NCBI RefSeq assembly: GCF_900111735.1
Contig: NZ_FOHW01000039.1
Span: forward strand, 1-45,269
Length of the DNA stretch: 45,269 nucleotides
Direction: 5' to 3'
DNA from: Pseudomonas graminis
Lineage (GTDB): Bacteria > Pseudomonadota > Gammaproteobacteria > Pseudomonadales > Pseudomonadaceae
This document shows, piece after piece, positions 16,279 to 25,800 of this stretch (positions are counted from its first letter, which is position 1; each line of letters starts with the position of its first letter). The notes beneath the pieces were generated by a model. That model had not been told where the DNA came from. It ran no database searches and worked only from the letters and a program-made list of their open reading frames with translations. The position numbers and the translations under genes were made by a program.

Positions 16279-17751
16279 TCAGCGCTTCTTGTCATTGGAC
16301 CCCTGCCCCCGCGTCACCTCAAATCGCCTCACATTCTTGCGCAACCAACCCAGAAAACCATTGGCATCAGCAACCACCGGCTTGGCCTCCAGCATCGCCG
16401 CCCTCGCCTTCGCGCGGTACTTCGCTAACCCGGCCAACGCACCCAACAACTCCGGATGCTCCGCCAGCCACGGTTCCAGGTCGGCCTTGTCGATCCGGTA
16501 AATCATGCAGTCGGTGTACGCGCAAAAGCGCGCCAGCGTCGGCGTCGCGTCAATGAAACCCGTCTCACCCAGCAGCTCGCCCGGCCCCATGCGCCCGACT
16601 TCCAGCCAGCCGTCCGGCCGTTGCAGCGACGCAGACACCACACCGGACTCAATAATGAACAGCGCATCAGGCACCACGCCCTCGGCCAGCACGATGTCTT
16701 TCGCCGGATACGCACCCAGGCGCATGTGCTGTTCCAGTTGCGCGCGGTCGGCGTCGCTGAGCATGCGCAGCGCATTCACGGTATTGAGCACGGCAGACTG
16801 GCGGGTGGCGGGGCGTTGTTGGTCCTGGCGGGTTTCAGTGGAAGCCAGTTGCCGGTGGATCAAGTCGAACAGTTGGTTGCGCACCGCTGAACGCCGGTCC
16901 CGTAATTTTACGTAGCCGGTGACTTCGTATTCGACGATGCGCAGGCCGGACTTGACCACCACTGCCGATGGCGCGGGCTGGGCCAGTAATTCGCGGCAGC
17001 CGAGCAGCGCTTTCTCCAGGGAGTCCAGCACCAGGCTGGGTCGCAGGCGGGTCGACAGTTCGATGGACAGGGTGACCGAGTGGAAATGGTCCGGCCGGCT
17101 GAAGTTGACGATGCGGGTCTTGGCGGCCATGGCATTGGGGATCACGGCCATGCTGCCCTCGGCCGTCAGCAGGTGGGTGGAGCGCCAGTCGATTTCGATG
17201 ACTTTGCCTTCGATGTCGTCGACGCGAATCCAGTCGTCCACCCGGAACGGTTTGGTCGCGTTGAGGACGATGCCGGAGAACACGTCACCCAGTGTGCTTT
17301 GTACGGCAAGGCCGAAGATGATTGCCACCGCGCCGGAGGTGGCCAGGAGGCCTTTGACCGGAAGGTCGAGTACGTAGGCGGCCGCCGCCACAGCCGCAAC
17401 GAGGAAGATGATCGCACCCATGACGTCCTGCAGCAGATGGCCCTTGCCGCCGATGCGCGGCTCCATGACCACGACGGCGAGCACGGTCAGGGTTCGCGCG
17501 CCGTAAAGCCACCAGGCGATGGTCAGAATGGTGGCCAGGACATGCCGGGGAACGGACCAGTCGGCGGGCACCGCATACAGCGGACTCAGCCCGCCATCGA
17601 GCAGCGCCATGCTGAACAGCACGAACAGCACCAGCCGGCACATGAGTTTGCGCCGAAGCCAGCGCGGGTGAAGCCACTGCCAGAGCGTGAGGTCGATGAC
17701 CAGCAGCACGGCAGCGCTGATCAGCGGATAGGCGAACCACAAATGATCCAT
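16279..17751 (-). CDS. MscS-type channel with C-terminal cyclic-nucleotide-binding domain
   Basis: A 490-residue inner-membrane protein. The start is taken at ATG 17751 (AGGGA 6 bases upstream); ATG 17757 is the alternative. The first 140 residues hold about four hydrophobic helices. Then comes the MscS pore and beta domain: VKGLLATSGAVAIIFGLAVQ, STLGDVFSGIVLN, KPFRVDDWIRVDDIEGKVIE. Residues about 340-460 form a cNMP-binding domain with a phosphate cassette-like GPGELLGETGFIDATPTLAR. Channels of this build occur in bacteria and can be gated by cyclic nucleotides. The cassette glutamate is present, while the usual R-S-A-T ending is altered (T-L-A-R), so binding of cAMP needs testing. Confidence 0.85.
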   Translation of the reverse strand: MDHLWFAYPLISAAVLLVIDLTLWQWLHPRWLRRKLMCRLVLFVLFSMALLDGGLSPLYAVPADWSVPRHVLATILTIAWWLYGARTLTVLAVVVMEPRIGGKGHLLQDVMGAIIFLVAAVAAAAYVLDLPVKGLLATSGAVAIIFGLAVQSTLGDVFSGIVLNATKPFRVDDWIRVDDIEGKVIEIDWRSTHLLTAEGSMAVIPNAMAAKTRIVNFSRPDHFHSVTLSIELSTRLRPSLVLDSLEKALLGCRELLAQPAPSAVVVKSGLRIVEYEVTGYVKLRDRRSAVRNQLFDLIHRQLASTETRQDQQRPATRQSAVLNTVNALRMLSDADRAQLEQHMRLGAYPAKDIVLAEGVVPDALFIIESGVVSASLQRPDGWLEVGRMGPGELLGETGFIDATPTLARFCAYTDCMIYRIDKADLEPWLAEHPELLGALAGLAKYRAKARAAMLEAKPVVADANGFLGWLRKNVRRFEVTRGQGSNDKKR

Positions 17752-17875
17752 CGACATTCCCTGAGGGTGGACAGCCCGTGAAGCTTAGCTGAATACCCTG
17801 CAGGGAAGTGCCGGTCACATCATCGGGGGAACAGTGAAGCGAATCGGGGCGAAGGCTGATGCCGATGTTCACTCT

Positions 17876-18289
17876 GTAGCCGGCCTGCTGGCGAATGCGG
17901 GGGGCAGGCGGCTGGATGTCGCGGCTGATATTTTTCGCGGGCAAGCGCGCTCCTACAGGTGATCTCGACAACATCCGGAATCTTCGGCGAACACGTATTC
18001 TGCAAGAGGCATCTGACTCCTGCAGGTGCTGTGCACGACGCTGAAATCCCGGCCAACGCCGACCTCCTGTAGGAGTGAGCTTGCTCGCGAAGGCGGTGTG
18101 CCTGTGACGAATCAATGTCTGACACGCCGCCTTCGCCTTAAAGCGCGCGCCTACAGTTGATCTCGACACCATCCGGAATCTCCGGTGTGCACGTATTCTG
18201 TGGGAGCCGGCTTGCTGGCGAATGCGGTGGATCAGCGACAACGATTTCGACCAATAGACTGGGTTCGCCAGCAAGCCGGCTCCTACGGA
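17876..18289. repeat. REP/REPIN cluster A
   Basis: The gap 17758-18332 has no gene and is filled by REP elements of at least three arm types. A GCTGGCGA-type element starts near 17877. A GCCCGCGA-type element lies at about 17933-17957. A pair with an intact GAGTGAGCTTGCTCGCGA arm (18068-18097) and a damaged opposite arm (to 18156) follows. Then comes a REPIN with inverted GAGCCGGCTTGCTGGCGA arms (18199-18230 and 18265-18288). A linker, roughly GATCTCGACAACATCCGGAA and the following 25 bases, occurs twice (17957-18002 and 18155-18201). These act as dispersed RAYT-mobilised elements and may also end transcription or protect mRNA 3' ends. Confidence 0.85.
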
Positions 18290-18332
18290 GTGAGGGTGTG
18301 TCAGTCAACCGTGTGGTGAATGATCAGACGAA

Positions 18333-19094
18333 TCAGAACGCCGTGACGCCGCCGTCCACCGCCAATGAATGCCCGGTGGTGAACGCGGCGCCGTCGCTGC
18401 ACAGGTAGAGCACGGCGGCGGCGATTTCTTCGACTTTGCCGATCCGCCCGACCGGGTGCATGGTCGCGGCGAATTCGGCCTTGCGCGGGTCGGCTTCGTG
18501 GGCGCGGCGGAACATGTCGGTGTCGATCACCGCCGGGCACACGGCGTTGACCCGGATGTGTTTCTTGGCGTATTCGATGGCCGCCGATTTGGTCAGGCCG
18601 ATCACCGCGTGCTTGGAGGCGCTGTAGATGCTCATCTTCGGCGCCGCGCCCAGCCCGGCGACCGACGCGGTGTTGACGATCGCCCCGCCGCCCTGGGCCA
18701 GCATCAGCGGCAACTGGTATTTCATGCACAGCCAGACGCCTTTGACATTGACGCCCATGATCGCGTCGAACTCGGCTTCGCTGCCTTCGGCGAGGCGGCC
18801 CTTCTCGATTTCAATGCCGGCATTATTGAAGGCGTAATCGACCCGGCCGTACGCGTCCACGGCCTGGGCCATCATCTGCTGCACCTGAGCGTCCTTGGTT
18901 ACGTCACACGGCAGAAACAGCGCTTCCCCGCCCGCCTGACGAATCAACTCGGCCGTGCCCTCGCCGCCCGCGCTGTCCAGATCCACCACCAGCACTTTCA
19001 GGCCGTGTTCGGCGAACGCCAGCGCAGTCGCTCGGCCAATGCCTGCAGCGGCGCCGGTGACCAACGCGACCTGACCGGAAAACGTCATGCTCAT
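18333..19094 (-). CDS. SDR-family oxidoreductase
   Basis: A 253-residue classical short-chain dehydrogenase. The start is ATG 19094 (MSMTFSGQVALVTGAAAGIG) with AAGGACG about 7 bases upstream. Seen: T-G-x-x-x-G-I-G near residue 14, a D ending beta-2 (VVDLDSAGG) that suggests NAD preference, NNAG, catalytic Ser in NTASVAGLG, and Y-x-x-x-K in YSASKHAVIG. The C-terminal GHSLAVDGGVTAF is usual. The gene faces away from the alkenal reductase gene, with about 270 bases between starts, and runs into REP cluster A. Substrate unknown. Confidence 0.88.
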   Translation of the reverse strand: MSMTFSGQVALVTGAAAGIGRATALAFAEHGLKVLVVDLDSAGGEGTAELIRQAGGEALFLPCDVTKDAQVQQMMAQAVDAYGRVDYAFNNAGIEIEKGRLAEGSEAEFDAIMGVNVKGVWLCMKYQLPLMLAQGGGAIVNTASVAGLGAAPKMSIYSASKHAVIGLTKSAAIEYAKKHIRVNAVCPAVIDTDMFRRAHEADPRKAEFAATMHPVGRIGKVEEIAAAVLYLCSDGAAFTTGHSLAVDGGVTAF

Positions 19095-19363
19095 GGGTTC
19101 GTCCTTTTTTGTGCTTATTAACGGAAGGCTCGGCACATGCCGGCGATGGTCCGCAGCTTAGCGGTCGCGACACCCTCGGCGTCAGCACTATCAAGAGGCC
19201 GGTTGCACGGGCATTGGTGGCAATGATGATTAACCAGTATCGCTATCATCAGCATGGATCGGCCGGCATTCGGTACAGTGGCAGTCCTTGCTGTCCCGAC
19301 CTTTACGGTCTATCACTGCTGCGATCCATAAAACCTTCAACCACCGTTAGCCGAGAGCCTGCC

Positions 19364-20368
19364 ATGACTGCCTTGAACAACCGCCAATTCCTCCTCGCGC
19401 GCCGCCCGGTGGGTGCTGCCAGCCGCGAAGATTTCACCTTCCAGACCGTGCCCGTAGCGGAACTCGCTCCGGGGCAGATCATGGTGAAAAGCGAATACCT
19501 GTCGCTGGACCCGGCCATGCGCGGCTGGATGAATGAAGGCAAGTCCTACATCGCACCCGTCGAGTTGGGCGCGGTGATGCGCGCGCTGGGTGCGGGCAAA
19601 GTCATCGAGTCACAAAACCCGAAATTCGCGGTCGGCGATTACGTTCAGGGTGTGCTCGGGGTGCAGGATTATTTCGTCGGTGAGCCCAAGGGCTTCAACA
19701 AAGTCGATCCCAAACTCGTGCCGCTTCCGGTCTACTTGGCGGCGCTGGGCATGACCGGCATGTCGGCCTACTTCGCGTTACTGGAAGTCGGCCAGCCCAA
19801 GGCTGGAGACACGGTGGTGATTTCCGGCGCGGCCGGTGCGGTGGGCAGCATTGCCGGGCAGATCGCCAAAATCAAAGGCTGCCGGGTCATCGGCATCGCT
19901 GGCGGCAAGGAAAAATGCCAGACCCTGATCGAGGAGTTCGGCTTCGACGGCGCCATCGACTACAAGAACGAAGACATCCACGCCGCCCTGAAACGCGAGT
20001 GCCCCAAGGGCGTGGACGTTTATTTCGACAACGTCGGCGGCGACATTCTCGATGCGGTCCTGACCCGCCTGGCATTGAAGGCGCGGGTGGTCATCTGCGG
20101 CGCCATCAGCCAGTACAACAACAAGGAAGCCGTCAAAGGCCCGGCCAATTATTTGGCGCTGCTGGTCAACCGCGCGCGCATGGAAGGTTTCGTGGTCATG
20201 GACCATGCCGAGAACTTCGCCAGGGCCGGGATGGAAATGGCCGGCTGGCTGGCCCAGGGCAAGCTGAAAAGCAAAGAGCACATCGTCGAGGGCCTGGAGA
20301 CCTTCCCCGAAACCCTGCAGATGCTGTTCAAGGGCGAGAACAGCGGCAAGCTGATTCTGAAGGTGTGA
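19364..20368 (+). CDS. NADP-dependent alkenal/quinone reductase (MDR superfamily)
   Basis: A 334-residue zinc-free medium-chain reductase like prostaglandin reductases and CurA/YncB. It reduces the activated C=C bond of alpha,beta-unsaturated carbonyls with NADPH in the cytoplasm. The start is ATG 19364 (MTALNNRQFLLARRPVG), the family's usual N-terminus; the longer opening is not supported. Seen: SLDPAMRGWM, the GMTGMSAYFALLEVG block, nucleotide loop SGAAGAVGSIAGQIAKIKGC, GIAGGKEKC, and VDVYFDNVGGDILDAVL. No zinc-binding residues of alcohol dehydrogenases are present. Likely a single-gene detoxification function. Confidence 0.9.
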   Translation: MTALNNRQFLLARRPVGAASREDFTFQTVPVAELAPGQIMVKSEYLSLDPAMRGWMNEGKSYIAPVELGAVMRALGAGKVIESQNPKFAVGDYVQGVLGVQDYFVGEPKGFNKVDPKLVPLPVYLAALGMTGMSAYFALLEVGQPKAGDTVVISGAAGAVGSIAGQIAKIKGCRVIGIAGGKEKCQTLIEEFGFDGAIDYKNEDIHAALKRECPKGVDVYFDNVGGDILDAVLTRLALKARVVICGAISQYNNKEAVKGPANYLALLVNRARMEGFVVMDHAENFARAGMEMAGWLAQGKLKSKEHIVEGLETFPETLQMLFKGENSGKLILKV

Positions 20369-20504
20369 GTTCAAGGTGTGAGCTCAAGCCGTGAGCCGTC
20401 GCTGATAATCCGCTGAACAACTCACGGATAACGCAGCCAAAACCACCAGAGGGCGCACTCTGGTGTAAGCTCGTGCGCTGTTGATCCGACCCATCGAGAG
20501 GCTT

Positions 20505-21848
20505 ATGCGGGCTCCTTTCCGACGTTCTACCCTTGCAGCGCTGCGTGGTTTTGAATCCTCCGGCACGGCGATCACGATTCTGCCGAGTGCAGCCGATTAC
20601 CGGCAGACACTGCTGGCGAAGATTGCCGCCGCCACCCGGCGGATTTACATCGTCGCCCTGTATTTGCAGCAGGATGAAGCCGGCCAGGAAGTGCTCGATG
20701 CATTGTATGCCGCCAAGGCCGCGCGACCGGAACTGGACGTTGTGGTGCTGGTTGACTGGTTCCGCGCCCAACGCGGCCTGATTGGCGCGGGCAAGCAGGC
20801 CGGGAACTCGGCGTGGTATCAGGCGCAAAACCTGGAACACGATCAGGAAGTGCCCGTCTACGGCGTGCCGGTGCAAACCCGCGAGCTGTTCGGCGTGTTG
20901 CACCTCAAGGGCTGTGTCATCGACGACTGCGTGATTTACAGCGGCGCCAGCATCAATAACGTCTACCTGCACAAGCTCGGCAAATACCGCCTCGATCGCT
21001 ATCACCTGATTGAAAGCAAGGGCCTGGCGGACTCGTTCCAGCGCCTGGTGCAGCAGGACATTCTGCCCTCCGACGCCGTGCATCGCCTCGACCTGCCCTC
21101 ACCGCCCAGCTCACGCAGCCTGCGTGGGGAGATTCGTCAGTTCCGCCAGCACCTCAAGCGCGCCAGCTATGACGTCAACGACGGCGTGCGAGACAACAGT
21201 GGGTTTCGCGTCATTCCGCTGCTGGGCATCGGCAACAAGAACCCGCTGAGCAAAACCCTCTGCGACCTGATCGCCGCGACGAACGAGCAACTGACGCTGT
21301 GCACGCCGTACTTCAACATGCCGCTGGTGGTGAAGCGCGAGATCAATCGCGCGCTGAAGCGGGGCGTGAAGGTCGACATCATCATCGGCGACAAGACCGC
21401 CAACGACTTTTTCATTTCGCCGGAGGAGCCGTTCAAGGTGATCTCGGCGCTGCCGTATCTGTACGAGATCAGCCTGCGTCGCTTCATGCAGAAGCATCAG
21501 ACGGCGATCGCCAAGCATCAGCTGAACATCCATTTGTGGAAAGACGGCGACAACACTTATCACCTCAAGGGCCTGTGGTCGGATGACCGCTACACGCTGC
21601 TGACCGGCAACAACCTGAACCCGCGGGCCTTTCAGCTGGACCTTGAAAACGCCGTGCTGATCGATGACCCCAAGGGTGAATGGCTGAAGCCCCGCGCGGA
21701 AGAAGTCGCGCTGCTGATGCGTGATACCCATCGGGTCGGCAAGTTCGACGAGCTCGACACCCTGAGCGAGTATCCGGTCGGCGTGCGCACCTTCCTGCGC
21801 CGGGTCAGCCGGGTCCGCGTCGAGCGCCTGCTGTACCGGATTCTGTAA
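20505..21848 (+). CDS. pssA: CDP-diacylglycerol--serine O-phosphatidyltransferase
   Basis: A 447-residue phospholipase D-superfamily enzyme that makes phosphatidylserine from CDP-diacylglycerol and serine, the first committed step to phosphatidylethanolamine; it acts at the inner membrane surface. The start is ATG 20505 with GAGAGG 3-4 bases upstream; a TTG at 20481 is in frame but weaker. Both catalytic H-x-K-x(4)-D motifs are present: HLKGCVIDD with SGASINNVYL, and HLKGLWSDD with TGNNLNPRAF. No other genes of lipid synthesis are nearby. The TetR gene follows after 4 bases, so the two are probably cotranscribed. Confidence 0.88.
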   Translation: MRAPFRRSTLAALRGFESSGTAITILPSAADYRQTLLAKIAAATRRIYIVALYLQQDEAGQEVLDALYAAKAARPELDVVVLVDWFRAQRGLIGAGKQAGNSAWYQAQNLEHDQEVPVYGVPVQTRELFGVLHLKGCVIDDCVIYSGASINNVYLHKLGKYRLDRYHLIESKGLADSFQRLVQQDILPSDAVHRLDLPSPPSSRSLRGEIRQFRQHLKRASYDVNDGVRDNSGFRVIPLLGIGNKNPLSKTLCDLIAATNEQLTLCTPYFNMPLVVKREINRALKRGVKVDIIIGDKTANDFFISPEEPFKVISALPYLYEISLRRFMQKHQTAIAKHQLNIHLWKDGDNTYHLKGLWSDDRYTLLTGNNLNPRAFQLDLENAVLIDDPKGEWLKPRAEEVALLMRDTHRVGKFDELDTLSEYPVGVRTFLRRVSRVRVERLLYRIL

Positions 21849-21852
21849 GCCC

Positions 21853-22497
21853 ATGGGCAAAAGCACCGGCGTGCGCGCGCAACAGGCTGATCAGACCCGT
21901 GCGCGCATTCTTCAGGCGGCGATTACCGTGTTCACCCGCGACGGCTATTCCGGCGGGCGTATCGAGAAGATCTCCGCCGAAGCCGAATCCAACGACCGGA
22001 TGATTTATTACTATTTCGGCAGCAAGGAAAAGCTGTTCGTCAAAGTGCTTGAGCACACTTACGAGCAGTTCAACCGCGCCGAAAGTCTGCTGTCACTGGA
22101 CCCGTCGACGCCGGTACAGACGCTGCGCCAGTTGGTGGCGTTCGTCTGGGACTATTACGTCAGCCACCCGGAATTCGTCGCCATTCTCAGCATTGAAAAC
22201 CTGCACAAGGGCAAGCACGCGCGCCAGTCCGGCGAGCTGCGACGCCTGTCGGGCGAAGCCGTCGGCGTGCTCAGACCGATCATCGAAGCCGGACAGGCGC
22301 AGGGGTTGTTTCGGCAGGACCTCGACATCAAGCACGTGTATTTGATGATCGCCTCGCTGTGCTACTTCTATAACTCCAACCTGCACACCCTCAGCTCATT
22401 CCTGGGTCAGGACATGGCCGCCGAGGGGGAGCGCACGGACTGGCTGGCGTTTATTCAAGACCTGGTGATGCGTGGGGTAATGGTGTTGCCGGAGTAG
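21853..22497 (+). CDS. nicS: TetR-family regulator, probable NicS repressor of nicAB
   Basis: A 214-residue TetR regulator. The N-terminal helix-turn-helix reads TRARILQAAITVFTRDGYSG followed by GRIEKISAEAESNDRMIYYY and FGSKEKLF (residues about 16-62). The helical C-terminal domain should bind the effector. In P. putida the TetR repressor NicS is encoded next to nicB and represses nicAB until nicotinate or 6-hydroxynicotinate is present. This gene holds the same place, separated from the 3' end of nicB by REP cluster B. A TetR-like palindrome lies just upstream of nicA. The symbol rests on position and family, so the call is probable. The tight spacing behind pssA suggests readthrough from that gene. 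Confidence 0.6.
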   Translation: MGKSTGVRAQQADQTRARILQAAITVFTRDGYSGGRIEKISAEAESNDRMIYYYFGSKEKLFVKVLEHTYEQFNRAESLLSLDPSTPVQTLRQLVAFVWDYYVSHPEFVAILSIENLHKGKHARQSGELRRLSGEAVGVLRPIIEAGQAQGLFRQDLDIKHVYLMIASLCYFYNSNLHTLSSFLGQDMAAEGERTDWLAFIQDLVMRGVMVLPE

Positions 22498-22512
22498 TCC
22501 GATCGATTAAGC

Positions 22513-22823
22513 AGCTGCAGGAGCGCGCTTGCCCGCGAATGCGGCGTTCGGCGTACGCATAACCTGTGGGAGCCGGCTTGCTGGCGAATGCGGTGGGTCA
22601 GGCGCGTAGATGTCATGGGCTGATATTTTTCGCGGGCAAGCGCGCTCCTACAGTTGATCTCGGCAAGGTTCGAGATTTTGGGCGTACACGTACTCTGTAG
22701 GAGCGCGCTTGCCCGCGATCGGCTGCGCAGCAGTCGTAAACCTGACGCCGTCGTCATGCCTGACACGCCGCATGCACCGGTCTGCTGCCGCTGCGCGCCA
22801 GATCGCGGGCAAGCGCGCTCCTA
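22513..22823. repeat. REP/REPIN cluster B
   Basis: The gap 22498-22879 between the convergent TetR and nicB genes is filled with REP elements: GCCCGCGA-type at about 22515-22540, GCTGGCGA-type at 22564-22596, inverted GCCCGCGA-type at 22629-22652, and a REPIN with arms at 22697-22722 and 22802-22823. The stretch from about 22570 to 22698 repeats the layout and much of the sequence of 17882-18002 in cluster A. The downstream linker recurs after 22823. It may act as a bidirectional transcription barrier between the two genes. Confidence 0.85.
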
Positions 22824-22879
22824 CAGTTGGTCTCGGCAGCATCTGAAATCTTCGGCGAGCACCTACCGTTTTTGTGGCG

Positions 22880-25800
22880 TTAATGGGTTCCGGGATTGGC
22901 TCTTAGATGCGCCACTTTCTCCGGCAACCCCGCCCACTGCGGCTCATTGGGCGCGAAGCGATTGCGCAGGTACGCGGCGAGGTCGCTGATCTGGATGTCG
23001 GAGAGGCTGTCCTTGAAGGCTGGCATGTAACCCAGATCTGCAGTCGCCGGTTTGTCGATGCCCTGCTGAATCACTTTGATCAGGTTGTCCGGCAGCGCGC
23101 TGTGGACGTTGGTGTTGGTCGCCAGCGACGGGCTCACGCCAAACAGCTTCGGCCCCAGACCGTCGGCATGACAACCCTGGCACGAGCCTTCGAACACCCG
23201 CTGGCCATTGCTCAACGACTGGGGCGAAACGCCGGGCTGAGCGACTGAAACCGTGGCCGGCGCCGGACCGGCATCAGTGCTGCCAGACGCAGGCTCGTTC
23301 AACGCCGCCAGATACACTGCAATCGCCCGCACATCGCTCTTCGGCAGTTTCGCCAGTTCCGACACCACCGGCCCCATCGGTCCTGCGGCGACGCCATGGG
23401 CATCGGAATAACCCGTGCTCAGGTAATTGAACAACTGATCCTCGGTCCACGGCGTCGGCGCTTTCGACAGGCTGTTGAGCGCTGGCGCTTCCCAGCCGTC
23501 CACCGTGCCGCCCGCGAGAAACGACGTGCCGCCCTTCTCCGCCCCCAGCAGATCCCGGGGTGAATGGCAGGCCGCGCAATGCCCCAATCCATTGACCAGA
23601 TACTGGCCGCGATTCCATTGCGCGCTTTGCTGTGGCTGGGTCTGCACCTCGCCTTTGCGCAGGTACAGCGCGTTCCAGCCGGCCATCAGCGGCCGCACAT
23701 TGAACGGAAAGCGCATGTCATTGGCCGGCTGCACTTGCTTAACCGGCGTCTGCGACATCAGGTAAGCGTACAAGGCCTGCATGTCGGCATCTTCGATATT
23801 TCTGAAGGCCGTGTAGGGAAACGCCGGATACAGGTGTTTGCCATCGCGACTGATGCCGTCACGCATCGCCCGCTCGAATGCCGGATACGACCAGTTGCCG
23901 ATGCCGGTCTCGGCGTCCGGGGTGATGTTGCTGCTATATAACGTGCCAAAAGGCGTCTGAATCGCCAGCCCGCCGGCATTGCTGGCGCCATTCGGAGCGG
24001 TGTGGCAAACCGCGCAGTCGCCCACAGCCGCCAGTAAACGCCCGCGCTCCAGGGTCGCCGATGACCAGGTGCCCGCTGAAGGCGGTGTGATCGGCGCGAT
24101 TTCCCCACGCCAGGGCAATGCCGTCGCGGCCATGCCCAATACCGCCCCCAAGGCTGCGAACAGCGAACCGAACAGCCATTTCGAACGTTTGGCTTTCGGC
24201 GATTGCGGCGGGTTGCTGTTGGCCTCCGCGCCCGCGCTGTTCAGCGCGGCAAGAATGCGCTCGGCGGTAATCGGCAGTTCGCGAAAGCGAATCCCGGTCG
24301 CGTCATACACGGCATTGGCAATGGCCGCCGCACTCGGCACCGACGCCGACTCCCCGGCGCCCATGGGCGGCTCGGCCTGACGCGGCATCATCAGGACGTC
24401 GACCTTCGGCACTTCCGGGAACGTCAGAATCGGGTAGCCGCCCCACTCCTTGCTCGCCACCGTGGACTCCTCGAACGTCACCCGCTCCTTGAGCACGCGG
24501 CTGGTGGACTGGATAACGTTGCCGTGGATCTGATGCTGCACGCCGGCGGGATTGACCATCATGCCGGCGTCGTGGCCGATCACCACGCGGGTCACCGACA
24601 CATCGCCGGTGTGCTTGTCGATCGCCACGTCCGCGACCCACGCCGCCCACGCCGCACCGAAGCCGGGAAACTTGCTGTGGATGTAGCGCGCGTAAGCAAA
24701 ACCTCGCCCGCGCAAGACGCCGTCTTCTTCGGGCATCTGCATCGGTTGGGTGCGCGGGGTCCAGTCAGCACGGGCAGCAGTCGCACGAACCAGTTCGGCG
24801 GCGCGCTCGTCGTGCAGATAACGAAGCCGGTACTCAATAGGGTCGACGCCGGCCGCGAAAGCCAACTCGTCGATGTAGGACTCGTGTGCAAAGGTATTGG
24901 GAAGCGCCGACACGCCGCGCATCCACGACGCCCGCACAATCGGCGCCATGTCGTGAATGGTGACGCGCATGTGTTCGATGTCGTAGGGCGGAATCGAAGT
25001 GCGATCGCCCATTTCAAACATCGTCGCCACCGGTTCCACGCGCCCGGTCAGCAGCAGGGCCAGAGTCGGCGAGTTATTCGACGGGTAGCGGGTGCTGAAG
25101 TCGTAACCGGCGATGCCACCATCGGCGTTGAGCCCGCCGTCGACTTCCATTAGCTGGGCGGTGCCTTTCGGCTCCCAGGCATGTTCCTGCTCGCGGGTCA
25201 GTTGCACGCGCACCGGCCGACCCACGGCGCGGGACAGCAACACCGCATCGGCGCAGACATCGTCAGCGCAATTGCGCCCGTAACAGCCCGCCGCTTCCAT
25301 GCGGATGATGTCGATGCGCTCTTCGGGGTATTCCAGCAGCCAGGCCAGATCAGCGCGCAGCATGTGGGGATTTTGCGTGCCGGACCAGACCCGAATGCCT
25401 TCTTCGTTGTAGTCCGCCAGCCCGCACGAAGGCCCGATGGAGCCGTGAATCTGGTAGGGCCACAGATAGGTTCGCGTCATCCGCTCGCTGGCCTGGGCCA
25501 ACGCTTCTTCGACATTGCCCTGATCGAGCACCACACGCTGAATGCTCGGGTTGTCGCGAATCGCCTGCTCAATGTTGGTCATGTCCGGCAACTGGTGCTG
25601 CCACGGCTTCCACGCGACCTTGAGTTCCCGCGCCGCCTTGGCCGCCTGCTCTTCGCGCATTGCGACGATGCCGACAAAATCCCGAATCACCACCACACGG
25701 ACGATGCCGGGAATGTGCGCGATGGAGGATTCGTCCACGTACAAGAGGCTGGTGCCGACGAAGTCGCCGGTGTCGTAACCGGCGTAGGGCGGACGTACGA

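Noticed and set aside
22513..22823. REP cluster read as a CRISPR array
   Set aside because: Repeats alternate in orientation and differ in arm sequence, spacing is irregular, and no cas genes are nearby. REP/REPIN structure explains it.
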